Source: Thermoprotei archaeon (GTDB lineage Archaea; Thermoproteota; Thermoprotei_A; Sulfolobales; Ignisphaeraceae). From it: a stretch of 6,062 nt of DNA. Position 1 is the stretch's first letter, and each line of letters begins with the position of its first letter. Both the position numbers and the translations under genes were made by a program. A model generated the notes under the pieces. It had not been told where the DNA came from. It ran no database searches and saw only the letters and a list, made by a program, of their open reading frames with translations. The DNA lies in assembly GCA_003661905.1 (NCBI GenBank), contig QMXA01000075.1, positions 1-6,062 on the forward strand. Direction: 5' to 3'. Positions 1 through 5,681 of the stretch are shown here, in pieces.

Positions 1-918
1 AGCTTCGAACCTCATTGTCTTTAGGTGCTTAACTACTTTCTCTGACGTTAATGAAGTGCCTAGGAGTTTATTGATGTAATTTATCTCTATTCTCATAATA
101 TCTTCTCTCAATTCAGGCGTTATTACCTTGCTATTCTCTTTTACAACTTCTATTCTTTCAATAATACCTCCCCTCTCAGTGAGATTAGTAACAATAACGT
201 CGAGAACTCTTGAAATAGCATCGTAGTCTATACCTGTAACATCTATGAACAAGTCTTTAGTGCCAGGCTCAATTCGCGTAATGTCAGCATTTATTACTGG
301 GGGTATTGCTATGATCTCATTACAGGCCATTACTGCGGGATGCATATTATTATAGAGAGATATTGATCCGTACTTTTGACCTTGCTCAGTCTTTTTTAGA
401 ACTTCTCCAACACTCATTTCACTATAGTGATGTAGAGGAACAAATCTCTTTGATAATGGTACTAAGGCGTAGCTTATTTCTCTACATGGTAACTTTGATA
501 AGTCGTGGAGTCCTATAGCAACTTTTCTCCTGTTTCTTCCATAGGTTATATGGAGTTTTTCTTGGAATTGTATAAGTTCTTCTAAAAACTCTTCATCTAT
601 ATTTACATTCCTAACTATGGCTACAGCTATGTATGGTCTGGATGGTACTTTATGCACTAAAGTACTTAGATCTGATTCCCTAGTTATAGGTCTTTTATAG
701 CCCAGCTCGATTTCTAATAGTCCACGGATACTTCTAGCAATACCTTCGGATATCATCATATCGGGACGGTCGTTATTAACTTCTATGGCGAGTTTTCCAT
801 CCTCGCATACTTCAACTTCGCACTTAAGTCTGAAGAGTATTTCTGAAAGCTCATTAATAGTTATATCTTTTCCTATGAGCTTCATTAACCTAGCTGGGTT
901 AACCCTAATTATGGGCAT
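1..918 (-). CDS. pheT: Phenylalanyl-tRNA synthetase beta subunit, N-terminal part (runs off left edge)
   Basis: This is the beta subunit of the PheRS alpha2-beta2 enzyme, which charges tRNA-Phe in the cytoplasm. The frame is open for 306 codons from an ATG at 918 to the window edge. Archaeal beta subunits are usually about 550 residues, so roughly the N-terminal 55% is present. The start MPIIRVNPARL and the segment NNDRPDMMISEGIARSIRG (residues 48-66) are typical of the archaeal/eukaryotic form, which lacks the bacterial N-terminal tRNA-binding extension. A B3/B4-like editing region spans about residues 94-230, with YGRNRRKVAIGLHDLSKL (126-143) and a NNMHPAVM stretch (190-197). The beginning of the B5 domain follows near 268-306. 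The start is supported by AGGTGG five bases upstream, inside the end of pheS. Only two bases separate the pheS stop from this ATG, so the genes are surely co-transcribed and probably translationally coupled. No in-frame stop or other damage is visible. Confidence 0.96.
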   Translation of the reverse strand, partial: MPIIRVNPARLMKLIGKDITINELSEILFRLKCEVEVCEDGKLAIEVNNDRPDMMISEGIARSIRGLLEIELGYKRPITRESDLSTLVHKVPSRPYIAVAIVRNVNIDEEFLEELIQFQEKLHITYGRNRRKVAIGLHDLSKLPCREISYALVPLSKRFVPLHHYSEMSVGEVLKKTEQGQKYGSISLYNNMHPAVMACNEIIAIPPVINADITRIEPGTKDLFIDVTGIDYDAISRVLDVIVTNLTERGGIIERIEVVKENSKVITPELREDIMRIEINYINKLLGTSLTSEKVVKHLKTMRFEA

Positions 919-920
919 AG

Positions 921-2417
921 CTACCACCTAGGAATGATCATTTTACGAAGTATCGATATATCATAGGGATAGAGAAGCCTAATGTCATTAAGTCCTAAAA
1001 CAGCCATTGCAAGTCTCTCAATACCCATGCCCCAAGCACCTACAGGATGCTTAACGCCTGCTATGTAGAGAACTTCTGGTCTAAACATACCAGCTCCAAA
1101 TACCTCAATCCATCCAACACCCTTGATATATGCATAGCCCTCTACACTAGGTTCTGTGAAGGGGAAGTATCCAGGTTTGAACTTAAGCTTTTCAATACCT
1201 ATACCTTTACCTATTTGTTCAAGTACTCCTAATAATTTTCTAAAGTTAAAATCTCTTTCCATAATTATTCCATCCATTTGATAGAAATCAGGGAGATGTG
1301 TAGCATCAAGAGGGTCTCTTCTAAAGACCTTATCTATTATAAAGACTCTAACCGGAGGTTCGCGATGTTTAGTTAAATACCTTATAGTAGCTGCTGTTGT
1401 TTGGCTTCTAAGAATTAGTTTAGATGCTTTTTCATAACTCCACTCGTATCTCCAGCCCTTGCTATCTTTAATACCTCCAGATTCATGTGCAACTCTAATC
1501 CTCTCGACTACATCACCATAAGCTTTTAAATATGCTTCCTTACTCTTCACAGCTAAAGTATCATGTATATCCCTAGCTGGATGGTCTTGAGCTTGAAATA
1601 ATGCATCGAAATTCCAAAGCTCTGGTATTACATAGTCATCTTCTATTTCCTCAAATCCTAAGCTATACATAACATCTCTTACCATTTCTATAAATTCAGC
1701 TAATGGATGCTTTCTTCCTGGATATATTCTAGGAGGCTCAGCTTCAACATTATAAGGCTTAAGAATTATTGATTTCCAAAGACCAGTTGCAATAGTATCA
1801 ACACTAAGCTTTGAAATGACCTTTAATTCCTCGGGTAGTTCAGAAGCTAATGAAATACCTCTAGGAGTTATTTCAATCCAGTATTCTATAGTTTCAAATT
1901 CTTTAAGTAACCCTCTTTCAAGTAATTCATTAATTATCTTCATATCCTCCTTCTTAGCTTCACACTCATTTAGACATGTTGATAAAAGTTCTCTATGTCT
2001 TTTGAGCTCTTCATACTTTATGGCCTTAGCCACTTCCTTGCTAATAACTATCCATTTTCTTTTTCTGCACCAACTTAAACCTATATTTACGATTCTCTCT
2101 CCTAAGTCCTTTACTATTTCCTTAATCGGAGCTTCTCCTCCTCTACTCATTAGATACTTAATAACCTTCTCTTCGGGTAGAGATTCTAGGTATTCTTTAC
2201 CTTCATCTGTAGTTCTATAGAACTTCCTCACTCTGCGCTCTACTTTAATAAGATTCTTTTGCTTCAAGAACTCTAAATAGGACATTAATGTGGATTGTGG
2301 TATTGAGAGAACTTCTGGGAGTTTAGAGGCAGCTTCTTTTCTAAGCTTAGCAATGGTCTTTAAGATCTTAATTGCTGTAGGGGGTATGTCAAGGAGTTGA
2401 ACAATTACTACCACCAC
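921..2417 (-). CDS. pheS: Phenylalanyl-tRNA synthetase alpha subunit
   Basis: This is the catalytic subunit of PheRS, a class II synthetase that forms Phe-AMP and transfers Phe to tRNA-Phe; 498 residues is normal for the archaeal/eukaryotic form. Residues 1 to about 190 are winged-helix-like tRNA-binding repeats (for example SIPQSTLMSYLEFLKQKNLI, 38-57). The catalytic core follows: motif 1 around PGRKHPLAEFIE (233-244), DALFQAQDHPARD (271-283), motif 2 KVFRRDPLDATHLPDFYQMDG (363-383, a core arginine at 366/367), the phenylalanine-pocket segment FPFTEPSVE (418-426) and motif 3 GAWGMGIERLA (460-470, R468). One oddity is LRSQTTAATIR (336-346), where most PheS proteins have a His in the position of Q339. 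The frame opens with two consecutive GTG codons directly after an in-frame TGA, and there is no nearby ATG. A T-rich box about 28 bases upstream suggests a leaderless message starting at or near GTG 2417, although GTG 2414 is equally possible. It lies 44 bases downstream of the hydrolase gene and 2 bases upstream of pheT. Confidence 0.97.
   Translation of the reverse strand: MVVVIVQLLDIPPTAIKILKTIAKLRKEAASKLPEVLSIPQSTLMSYLEFLKQKNLIKVERRVRKFYRTTDEGKEYLESLPEEKVIKYLMSRGGEAPIKEIVKDLGERIVNIGLSWCRKRKWIVISKEVAKAIKYEELKRHRELLSTCLNECEAKKEDMKIINELLERGLLKEFETIEYWIEITPRGISLASELPEELKVISKLSVDTIATGLWKSIILKPYNVEAEPPRIYPGRKHPLAEFIEMVRDVMYSLGFEEIEDDYVIPELWNFDALFQAQDHPARDIHDTLAVKSKEAYLKAYGDVVERIRVAHESGGIKDSKGWRYEWSYEKASKLILRSQTTAATIRYLTKHREPPVRVFIIDKVFRRDPLDATHLPDFYQMDGIIMERDFNFRKLLGVLEQIGKGIGIEKLKFKPGYFPFTEPSVEGYAYIKGVGWIEVFGAGMFRPEVLYIAGVKHPVGAWGMGIERLAMAVLGLNDIRLLYPYDISILRKMIIPRW
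924..929 (-). promoter_or_regulatory. Ribosome-binding site of pheT
   Basis: The minus strand reads AGGTGG followed by a five-base spacer and the pheT ATG. The site lies within the last codons of pheS and overlaps its terminal Trp codon. The same GGTG-type core and five-base spacing occur before the hydrolase gene at 3139 and the small gene at 5316, which makes it the house pattern of this genome. Confidence 0.75.
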
Positions 2418-2441
2418 TCAAATCTTTGAAAGTTTGTGGAG

Positions 2442-2448
2442 TTAAAAA
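2442..2448 (-). promoter_or_regulatory. Candidate TATA box for pheST
   Basis: The minus strand reads TTTTTAA preceded by an A-rich stretch. The centre is about 28 bases before GTG 2417, close to the archaeal TATA-to-start distance. No GGTG element lies between the box and the start, which fits a leaderless transcript. The same T-run, 14-20 bases beyond the hydrolase stop codon, could also help end the upstream transcript. The assignment rests on position and composition only. Confidence 0.45.
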
Positions 2449-2461
2449 TTATTTTGTTTGG

Positions 2462-3139
2462 TTAGAATTCAAATGATTCTCCAGGCTTAAGAATAACTAC
2501 TTTAACTCCAGGTACTTTTTCCTCTACTAATTTCTTGAACTTATATGGATCAGCTCTTATTACAGGGAATGTATTGTAGTGCATGGGAATTACGTATTGA
2601 GGTTTAATTAGTTCAGTTGCCTTTATAGCTTCTCTAATTCCCATAGTGAAGTGACCACCTATTGGAAGTAGGGCCACACTAGGTTTGTAAAGCTCTCCAA
2701 TAAAGCTCATTTCTGCAAAGATTCCTGTATCACCTGCGTGGTATACGGTTCCTTCCTTACTCATTATAACTACTCCTGTTGGGCTTCCTCTCGCTGAACT
2801 ATGATATGCTGGAGTTAGTACTATCTCTAGATCATCTACGTATATGGGACCTCCTATATTTCCTCCAATAGTTCTGTTGGGTTCTCTAAGTGCTTCACCT
2901 ATATAATTGGCTATTTCAAATATTGATATAACCTTAGCTTTTCTATGTCTCTTCATAATTTCTAGGACATCTCCCATATGGTCTCCATGATCATGGGTTA
3001 TTATTATGTAATCCACTTTCTCAAGATCACTTGGTCTAATAGGTGATAATGCATGTGTTAACCAAGGATCTACTAACATGACTTTACCCATTAGCTCGAT
3101 CATAAAAGCTGAATGACCAAACCACGTTAGTCTAGGCAT
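2462..3139 (-). CDS. UPF0173-type metal-dependent hydrolase (metallo-beta-lactamase fold)
   Basis: This is a predicted soluble cytoplasmic metallo-hydrolase of 225 residues, the usual size of the UPF0173 (UlaG-like) branch of the metallo-beta-lactamase fold; the substrate of this branch is not established. Numbering from the ATG at 3139, the protein opens with LTWFGHSAF (H9) and DPWL (24-27). It has the metal motif THDHGDH (48-54), H113 in AYHSS, the bridging aspartate in HAGDTG (D137), H163 in GGHFTMG and H187 in PMHYNTFP. The full ligand set therefore looks intact. The open frame extends upstream to a TTG at 3190, but ATG 3139 is preferred. It has GGTGA with five-base spacing just upstream, family members begin right before the LTWFGH strand, and a TTG start would intrude on the opposite gene. 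It is transcribed divergently from map and in the same direction as pheST, with which it may share transcripts. It could act on a lactone, ester or sugar phosphate; context does not decide. Confidence 0.92.
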   Translation of the reverse strand: MPRLTWFGHSAFMIELMGKVMLVDPWLTHALSPIRPSDLEKVDYIIITHDHGDHMGDVLEIMKRHRKAKVISIFEIANYIGEALREPNRTIGGNIGGPIYVDDLEIVLTPAYHSSARGSPTGVVIMSKEGTVYHAGDTGIFAEMSFIGELYKPSVALLPIGGHFTMGIREAIKATELIKPQYVIPMHYNTFPVIRADPYKFKKLVEEKVPGVKVVILKPGESFEF

Positions 3140-3144
3140 ATTCT

Positions 3145-3149
3145 TCACC
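3145..3149 (-). promoter_or_regulatory. Ribosome-binding site that fixes the hydrolase start
   Basis: The minus strand reads GGTGA, then a five-base spacer, then ATG 3139. It decides between this start and the in-frame TTG 51 bases upstream, which has no comparable element. It also means the message has a short leader, so transcription should begin upstream of about 3150. Confidence 0.7.
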
Positions 3150-3173
3150 AAGCTAAGATTACTAGAAAGACCC

Positions 3174-3180
3174 TTTTTAG
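3174..3180. promoter_or_regulatory. Candidate shared TATA box of the divergent promoters
   Basis: The 72 bases between the preferred starts of the hydrolase (3139) and map (3212) must hold both promoters. TTTTTAG on the plus strand is centred about 26 bases before 3203, a plausible transcription start for map. Read on the other strand it is CTAAAAA, about 26 bases before 3151, just ahead of the hydrolase GGTGA. A second T-run on the minus strand, CTTTTTGG (3194-3187), is an alternative for the hydrolase and would give a leader of about 25 bases. No operator-like repeat is obvious. Position and composition are the only evidence. Confidence 0.4.
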
Positions 3181-3198
3181 CTTGTTCCAAAAAGATCT

Positions 3199-3203
3199 AG
3201 GTG
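3199..3203 (+). promoter_or_regulatory. Candidate ribosome-binding site of map
   Basis: AGGTG lies eight bases before the GTG at 3212, slightly wider than the five-base spacing seen at the other genes. It favours GTG 3212 over the in-frame TTG 3182. A leaderless start at GTG 3203 remains possible, because 3203 falls about 26 bases after the TTTTTAG box. In that case this element would not be used. Confidence 0.45.
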
Positions 3204-3211
3204 TGTCTCAA

Positions 3212-4123
3212 GTGTTAACTGATGAAGAGGTAGAGCTTTATAGAAGAGCTGGCCACATAGCCTTACAAGTAAAGAAAGATGTAGAGAGACTTATTAAACC
3301 TGGTGTAAGTGTTCTTGAAATATGTGAATTCGTTGAGAGAAGAATTATAGAATTAGGTGGTAGACCTGCATTTCCTTGTAATTTCTCAATTAATGAAGTG
3401 GCAGCACACTATACAGCTCTACCTAATGATGAATTAAGAGTTCCAGAAAACTCTGTTGTTAAGATTGATATAGGTGTGCATGTCCAAGGCTACATAGCAG
3501 ATACTGCAATTACCATAAGCTTAACACCAAGATATGAGAACTTAGTACTAGCTGCTAAGGAAGCACTTGAAAAGGCTTTAGAAATAATTAAACCAGGCAT
3601 TAGGGTTAATGAAATAGGAGCAGTTATTGAGAGAGTTGCTAAAAGTTATGGGGTCAAACCCGTAAAGAACTTAGGTGGTCATAATTTAGCGCCTTACACA
3701 ATACATGCTGGTGAATCAATACCTAATTATAGAGATTTCTTAAGCTTATGGAAAATTAAGAATGAATCTGCATATGCCATAGAGCCATTCGTTACAAACG
3801 GTGCTGGAGTTGTAAAGGAAGGTAATATTGTTGCAATATATGCTTTGAAAAAAGCCTTTAAAGTTAAGAGTTTAAAACGTGATGAGCTAAAGGTATTTAC
3901 ATATCTCTCTAAGAAATTCAAAACACTTCCATTCTGTATTAGGTGGCTTCATGATTTAGAACTTCCTGAGGAGAATATTATTAGTGTTTTAGAGAAGCTT
4001 AGTAAGAGGGGTATTCTACATAAATACCCAATTCTTGTAGAAGTTAAGAAGGGAATTGTTGCTCAATTTGAAGATACTATTATTATTCACAGAGGAGAAG
4101 TTATTGTGACTACAAGATCCTAG
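3212..4123 (+). CDS. map: Methionine aminopeptidase, type II
   Basis: This enzyme removes the initiator methionine from nascent proteins in the cytoplasm. It has 303 residues, close to the roughly 295-300 of archaeal type II enzymes. Numbered from GTG 3212, the substrate-contacting His is H66 in NEVAAHYTALPND. The five metal ligands are D86 (KIDIGVH), D97 (IADTAIT), H157 (NLGGHN), E191 (AIEPFVTNG) and E287 (AQFEDTIII), and H165 lies in the IHAGESIP segment. The insert between E191 and E287, including TLPFCIRWLH and a winged-helix-like stretch, marks type II rather than type I. The residue after E287 is Asp where type II enzymes usually have His; the ligand itself is kept, so activity is expected. 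Starts at TTG 3182 or GTG 3203 are also open. GTG 3212 is chosen for its AGGTG and because homologues begin just before the DEEVELYRRAG helix. It is probably the first gene of an operon with the DUF1512 gene, which begins 3 bases after its TAG in the same frame. Confidence 0.96.
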   Translation: MLTDEEVELYRRAGHIALQVKKDVERLIKPGVSVLEICEFVERRIIELGGRPAFPCNFSINEVAAHYTALPNDELRVPENSVVKIDIGVHVQGYIADTAITISLTPRYENLVLAAKEALEKALEIIKPGIRVNEIGAVIERVAKSYGVKPVKNLGGHNLAPYTIHAGESIPNYRDFLSLWKIKNESAYAIEPFVTNGAGVVKEGNIVAIYALKKAFKVKSLKRDELKVFTYLSKKFKTLPFCIRWLHDLELPEENIISVLEKLSKRGILHKYPILVEVKKGIVAQFEDTIIIHRGEVIVTTRS

Positions 4124-4126
4124 TCA

Positions 4127-5305
4127 GTGCGCAAAACTATTAGCCCTGCTTATACCTTCGATTTCTGGTGGGCTAGAGCTGTGCAACTGAACCCCATTAA
4201 TGCTTTGACCAATGGCGATTCAGGATTTACGACTGCATTAATACTCTTAATAATATTTGCTATGAGTTTCTTAATGAATTTCACTGATATACCTCAACGA
4301 ATTCAATTAATGAGATGGAGTAGAAATATCAGGGCAAGGCTATATCAGCTTGAGCAAATGATATTCAGCGCTAAGAACAAAGCTTCGGAATTCTTTAGAT
4401 CTATGGGGCTTAATAATCCTAGAGGAATTATTGATGGATTTCTCAATAATTTCTTCGTAATAGAGCCTGTGAGTATTGAACCAACGGATATAATTAAGAG
4501 ACTTGACCATCTCATAAGAAGTAGAGATACCATGGTTAAGAAATATGTTGAGGAGGTAATGAGTGATAAAGGTAAGGTTGAGAGAGAAAATGCAACAGTA
4601 GTTCTTGAAATAGTTAGACTTCTACACATGGTCTATAAAATCATCAAACATTACTACTTAACAGCTTTGAAACATAATAATTGGGTCTTAATGATGCAAC
4701 TAGCATTATCTATGCCTCAAATAATGAGAGAACTTGAAGCTGTACACAAAGCTCTAGATGCATTCTCAACTGGTAAACCCGTTGGCGATAGTGCTGGAGC
4801 CTTAGTTGCTGCTAAACTAATTGGTCAAGCGACTAGAAGAGAAATTGCTGAAGACACTGTAATGGCTGAAGTAATGTTTGATGGTAGAAAATTAGTTGTA
4901 ATCAAAGCTGAAGGACCTGGAGCAACTGTTGGAAAACCTGGTGAAGCTATTGAGAAGCTTGTAGAGAGATTAGGATACAGACCTTCTAGAATAATCACAG
5001 TTGATGCTGCACTTAAATTAGAAGGTGAAGAAAGTGGTGAAATAGCTTTTGGAAGTGGTGCAGCTATAGGTGATCCAGGTCCTGAAAAGATAAGGATTGA
5101 GAGAGTAGCTACTAAATGTGGTGCAGCTCTCGATGCTGTTGTTATTAAGATGAGTATTGAAGAGGCAATTAATGAAATGACTAAAGAGATTGCTGAAGGA
5201 TGTATGAAGGCTCTTGAAACTATTAAGAAAATAATTAAGGAACGTACTAAGCCAAGTGATACAGTAGTAGTTATTGGTGTTGGAAATAGTGTAGGAGTTT
5301 TCTGA
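4127..5305 (+). CDS. DUF1512 family membrane-anchored protein of unknown function
   Basis: It matches the archaeal family DUF1512, which has no established function; 392 residues from GTG 4127. One membrane segment spans about 33-52, followed by the basic run RIQLMRWSRNIRARL (58-72), so the positive-inside rule puts the rest in the cytoplasm. Residues 60-215 are largely helical. From about 213 the sequence turns Gly- and Ala-rich: STGKPVGDSAGALVAAKLIG (214-233), GPGATVGKPGEA (263-274), TVDAALKLEGE (291-301), GSGAAIGDPG (309-318) and VVVIGVGNSVG (380-390). This order resembles the GD...G, VDA and PGSG motifs of the HybD/GPR/YyaC peptidase-like fold, an inference developed in the findings. The start is uncertain. 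GTG 4127 has no GGTG element and is simply the first start after the in-frame map stop. GTG 4181 (codon 19) has GGTGG nine bases upstream and would give 374 residues with the membrane segment intact. Tight spacing to map and to the next gene suggests one operon. Confidence 0.85.
   Translation: MRKTISPAYTFDFWWARAVQLNPINALTNGDSGFTTALILLIIFAMSFLMNFTDIPQRIQLMRWSRNIRARLYQLEQMIFSAKNKASEFFRSMGLNNPRGIIDGFLNNFFVIEPVSIEPTDIIKRLDHLIRSRDTMVKKYVEEVMSDKGKVERENATVVLEIVRLLHMVYKIIKHYYLTALKHNNWVLMMQLALSMPQIMRELEAVHKALDAFSTGKPVGDSAGALVAAKLIGQATRREIAEDTVMAEVMFDGRKLVVIKAEGPGATVGKPGEAIEKLVERLGYRPSRIITVDAALKLEGEESGEIAFGSGAAIGDPGPEKIRIERVATKCGAALDAVVIKMSIEEAINEMTKEIAEGCMKALETIKKIIKERTKPSDTVVVIGVGNSVGVF
4167..4171 (+). 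promoter_or_regulatory. Possible ribosome-binding site for a later DUF1512 start
   Basis: GGTGG lies nine bases before the in-frame GTG at 4181. If used, the protein would lose its first 18 residues but keep the membrane segment. The spacing is wider than the five bases seen elsewhere here, and the bases also encode the Trp-Trp pair, so this is only a candidate. A TTATA stretch near 4150-4154 is about 28 bases before 4181 and could be an internal TATA box. Confidence 0.3.
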
Positions 5306-5310
5306 GGTGA
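5304..5310 (+). promoter_or_regulatory. Ribosome-binding site of the small CxxC gene
   Basis: GAGGTGA begins within the TGA stop of the DUF1512 gene and stands five bases before ATG 5316. It is the strongest such element in the window. It selects ATG 5316 over the ATG three codons further on, and indicates translation from a message shared with the upstream gene. Confidence 0.75.
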
Positions 5311-5315
5311 TTTAA

Positions 5316-5681
5316 ATGCTTAAAATGCAGTTTTCAGATATGCTTTTCCTCCTTCTAATACTGCTTCTCCTTCTACCACTAATCATATCAATGCTCACAT
5401 CTAGGCAAAGGAAACAAGTAGAACTTCCTAAAAAGACATTCACAATTATTGAATGTATTAAAGGAGATTATAAAGAGACTAGAGAATTTAGGTTAGGAGA
5501 TTTTGTAGGCAAGGTTGTAGGTACATGTAAGAATTGCGGTTCAGACTTAGTGATTTCTCTCATATATACTGAAGTCCAGAAAATACCGGGAGCAAGATCA
5601 AGGACTAGTCAGCATAGTAAGAGCCATATTTGCTCATCTACGTTGATTACATATCTACATCATTATGAATTCATTATTTAG
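5316..5681 (+). CDS. Small membrane-anchored protein with one CxxC pair, unknown function
   Basis: I do not recognise a named family; 121 residues. A very hydrophobic Leu-rich segment (about 9-27) is followed by the basic run SRQRK (29-33), so the protein should be anchored by its N-terminus with the rest in the cytoplasm, the same topology as its upstream neighbour. Next comes a compact domain: FTIIECIKGDYKETREF (42-58), GDFVGKVVGTCKNCGSDLV (61-79) and ISLIYTE (80-86). C71 and C74 form a zinc-knuckle-like pair without a clear second pair, unless H100, H104 and C106 in the tail contribute. The part after residue 86 (VQKIPGARSRTSQH onward) is unlike the rest: rich in Ser, Thr and His, with less typical codons such as CCG and ACG. 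It may be a frameshifted or read-through tail. Start and RBS are strong, and the 10-base gap places it in the map operon. It might work with the DUF1512 protein at the membrane, which is inference from topology and operon only. Confidence 0.75.
   Translation: MLKMQFSDMLFLLLILLLLLPLIISMLTSRQRKQVELPKKTFTIIECIKGDYKETREFRLGDFVGKVVGTCKNCGSDLVISLIYTEVQKIPGARSRTSQHSKSHICSSTLITYLHHYEFII

Noticed and set aside
1047..1232. Plus-strand open frame of 61 codons inside pheS
   Set aside because: It lies opposite the conserved catalytic region of pheS, has no GGTG element, and its sequence is not protein-like; it is a shadow of the real gene.
1816..2220. Plus-strand open frame of 134 codons inside pheS
   Set aside because: It is the antisense of the helical N-terminal half of pheS, Ser/Leu/Ile-rich as expected for such a shadow, with no start signal.
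3140..3190. N-terminal extension of the hydrolase from TTG 3190
   Set aside because: The extra 17 residues have no counterpart in the family, and a GGTGA with proper spacing sits before ATG 3139.
3182..3211. N-terminal extension of methionine aminopeptidase from TTG 3182
   Set aside because: It would leave almost no room for a promoter, since the TATA-like box is directly adjacent, and homologues start nearer the DEEVELYRRAG helix.
3727..3921. Minus-strand open frame of 64 codons inside map
   Set aside because: It is antisense to the region around the MetAP metal ligand E191 and has no supporting start signal or family resemblance.
4345..4629. Minus-strand open frame of 94 codons inside the DUF1512 gene
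   Set aside because: The composition is antisense-like and there is no ribosome-binding site; the plus-strand gene explains the stretch.
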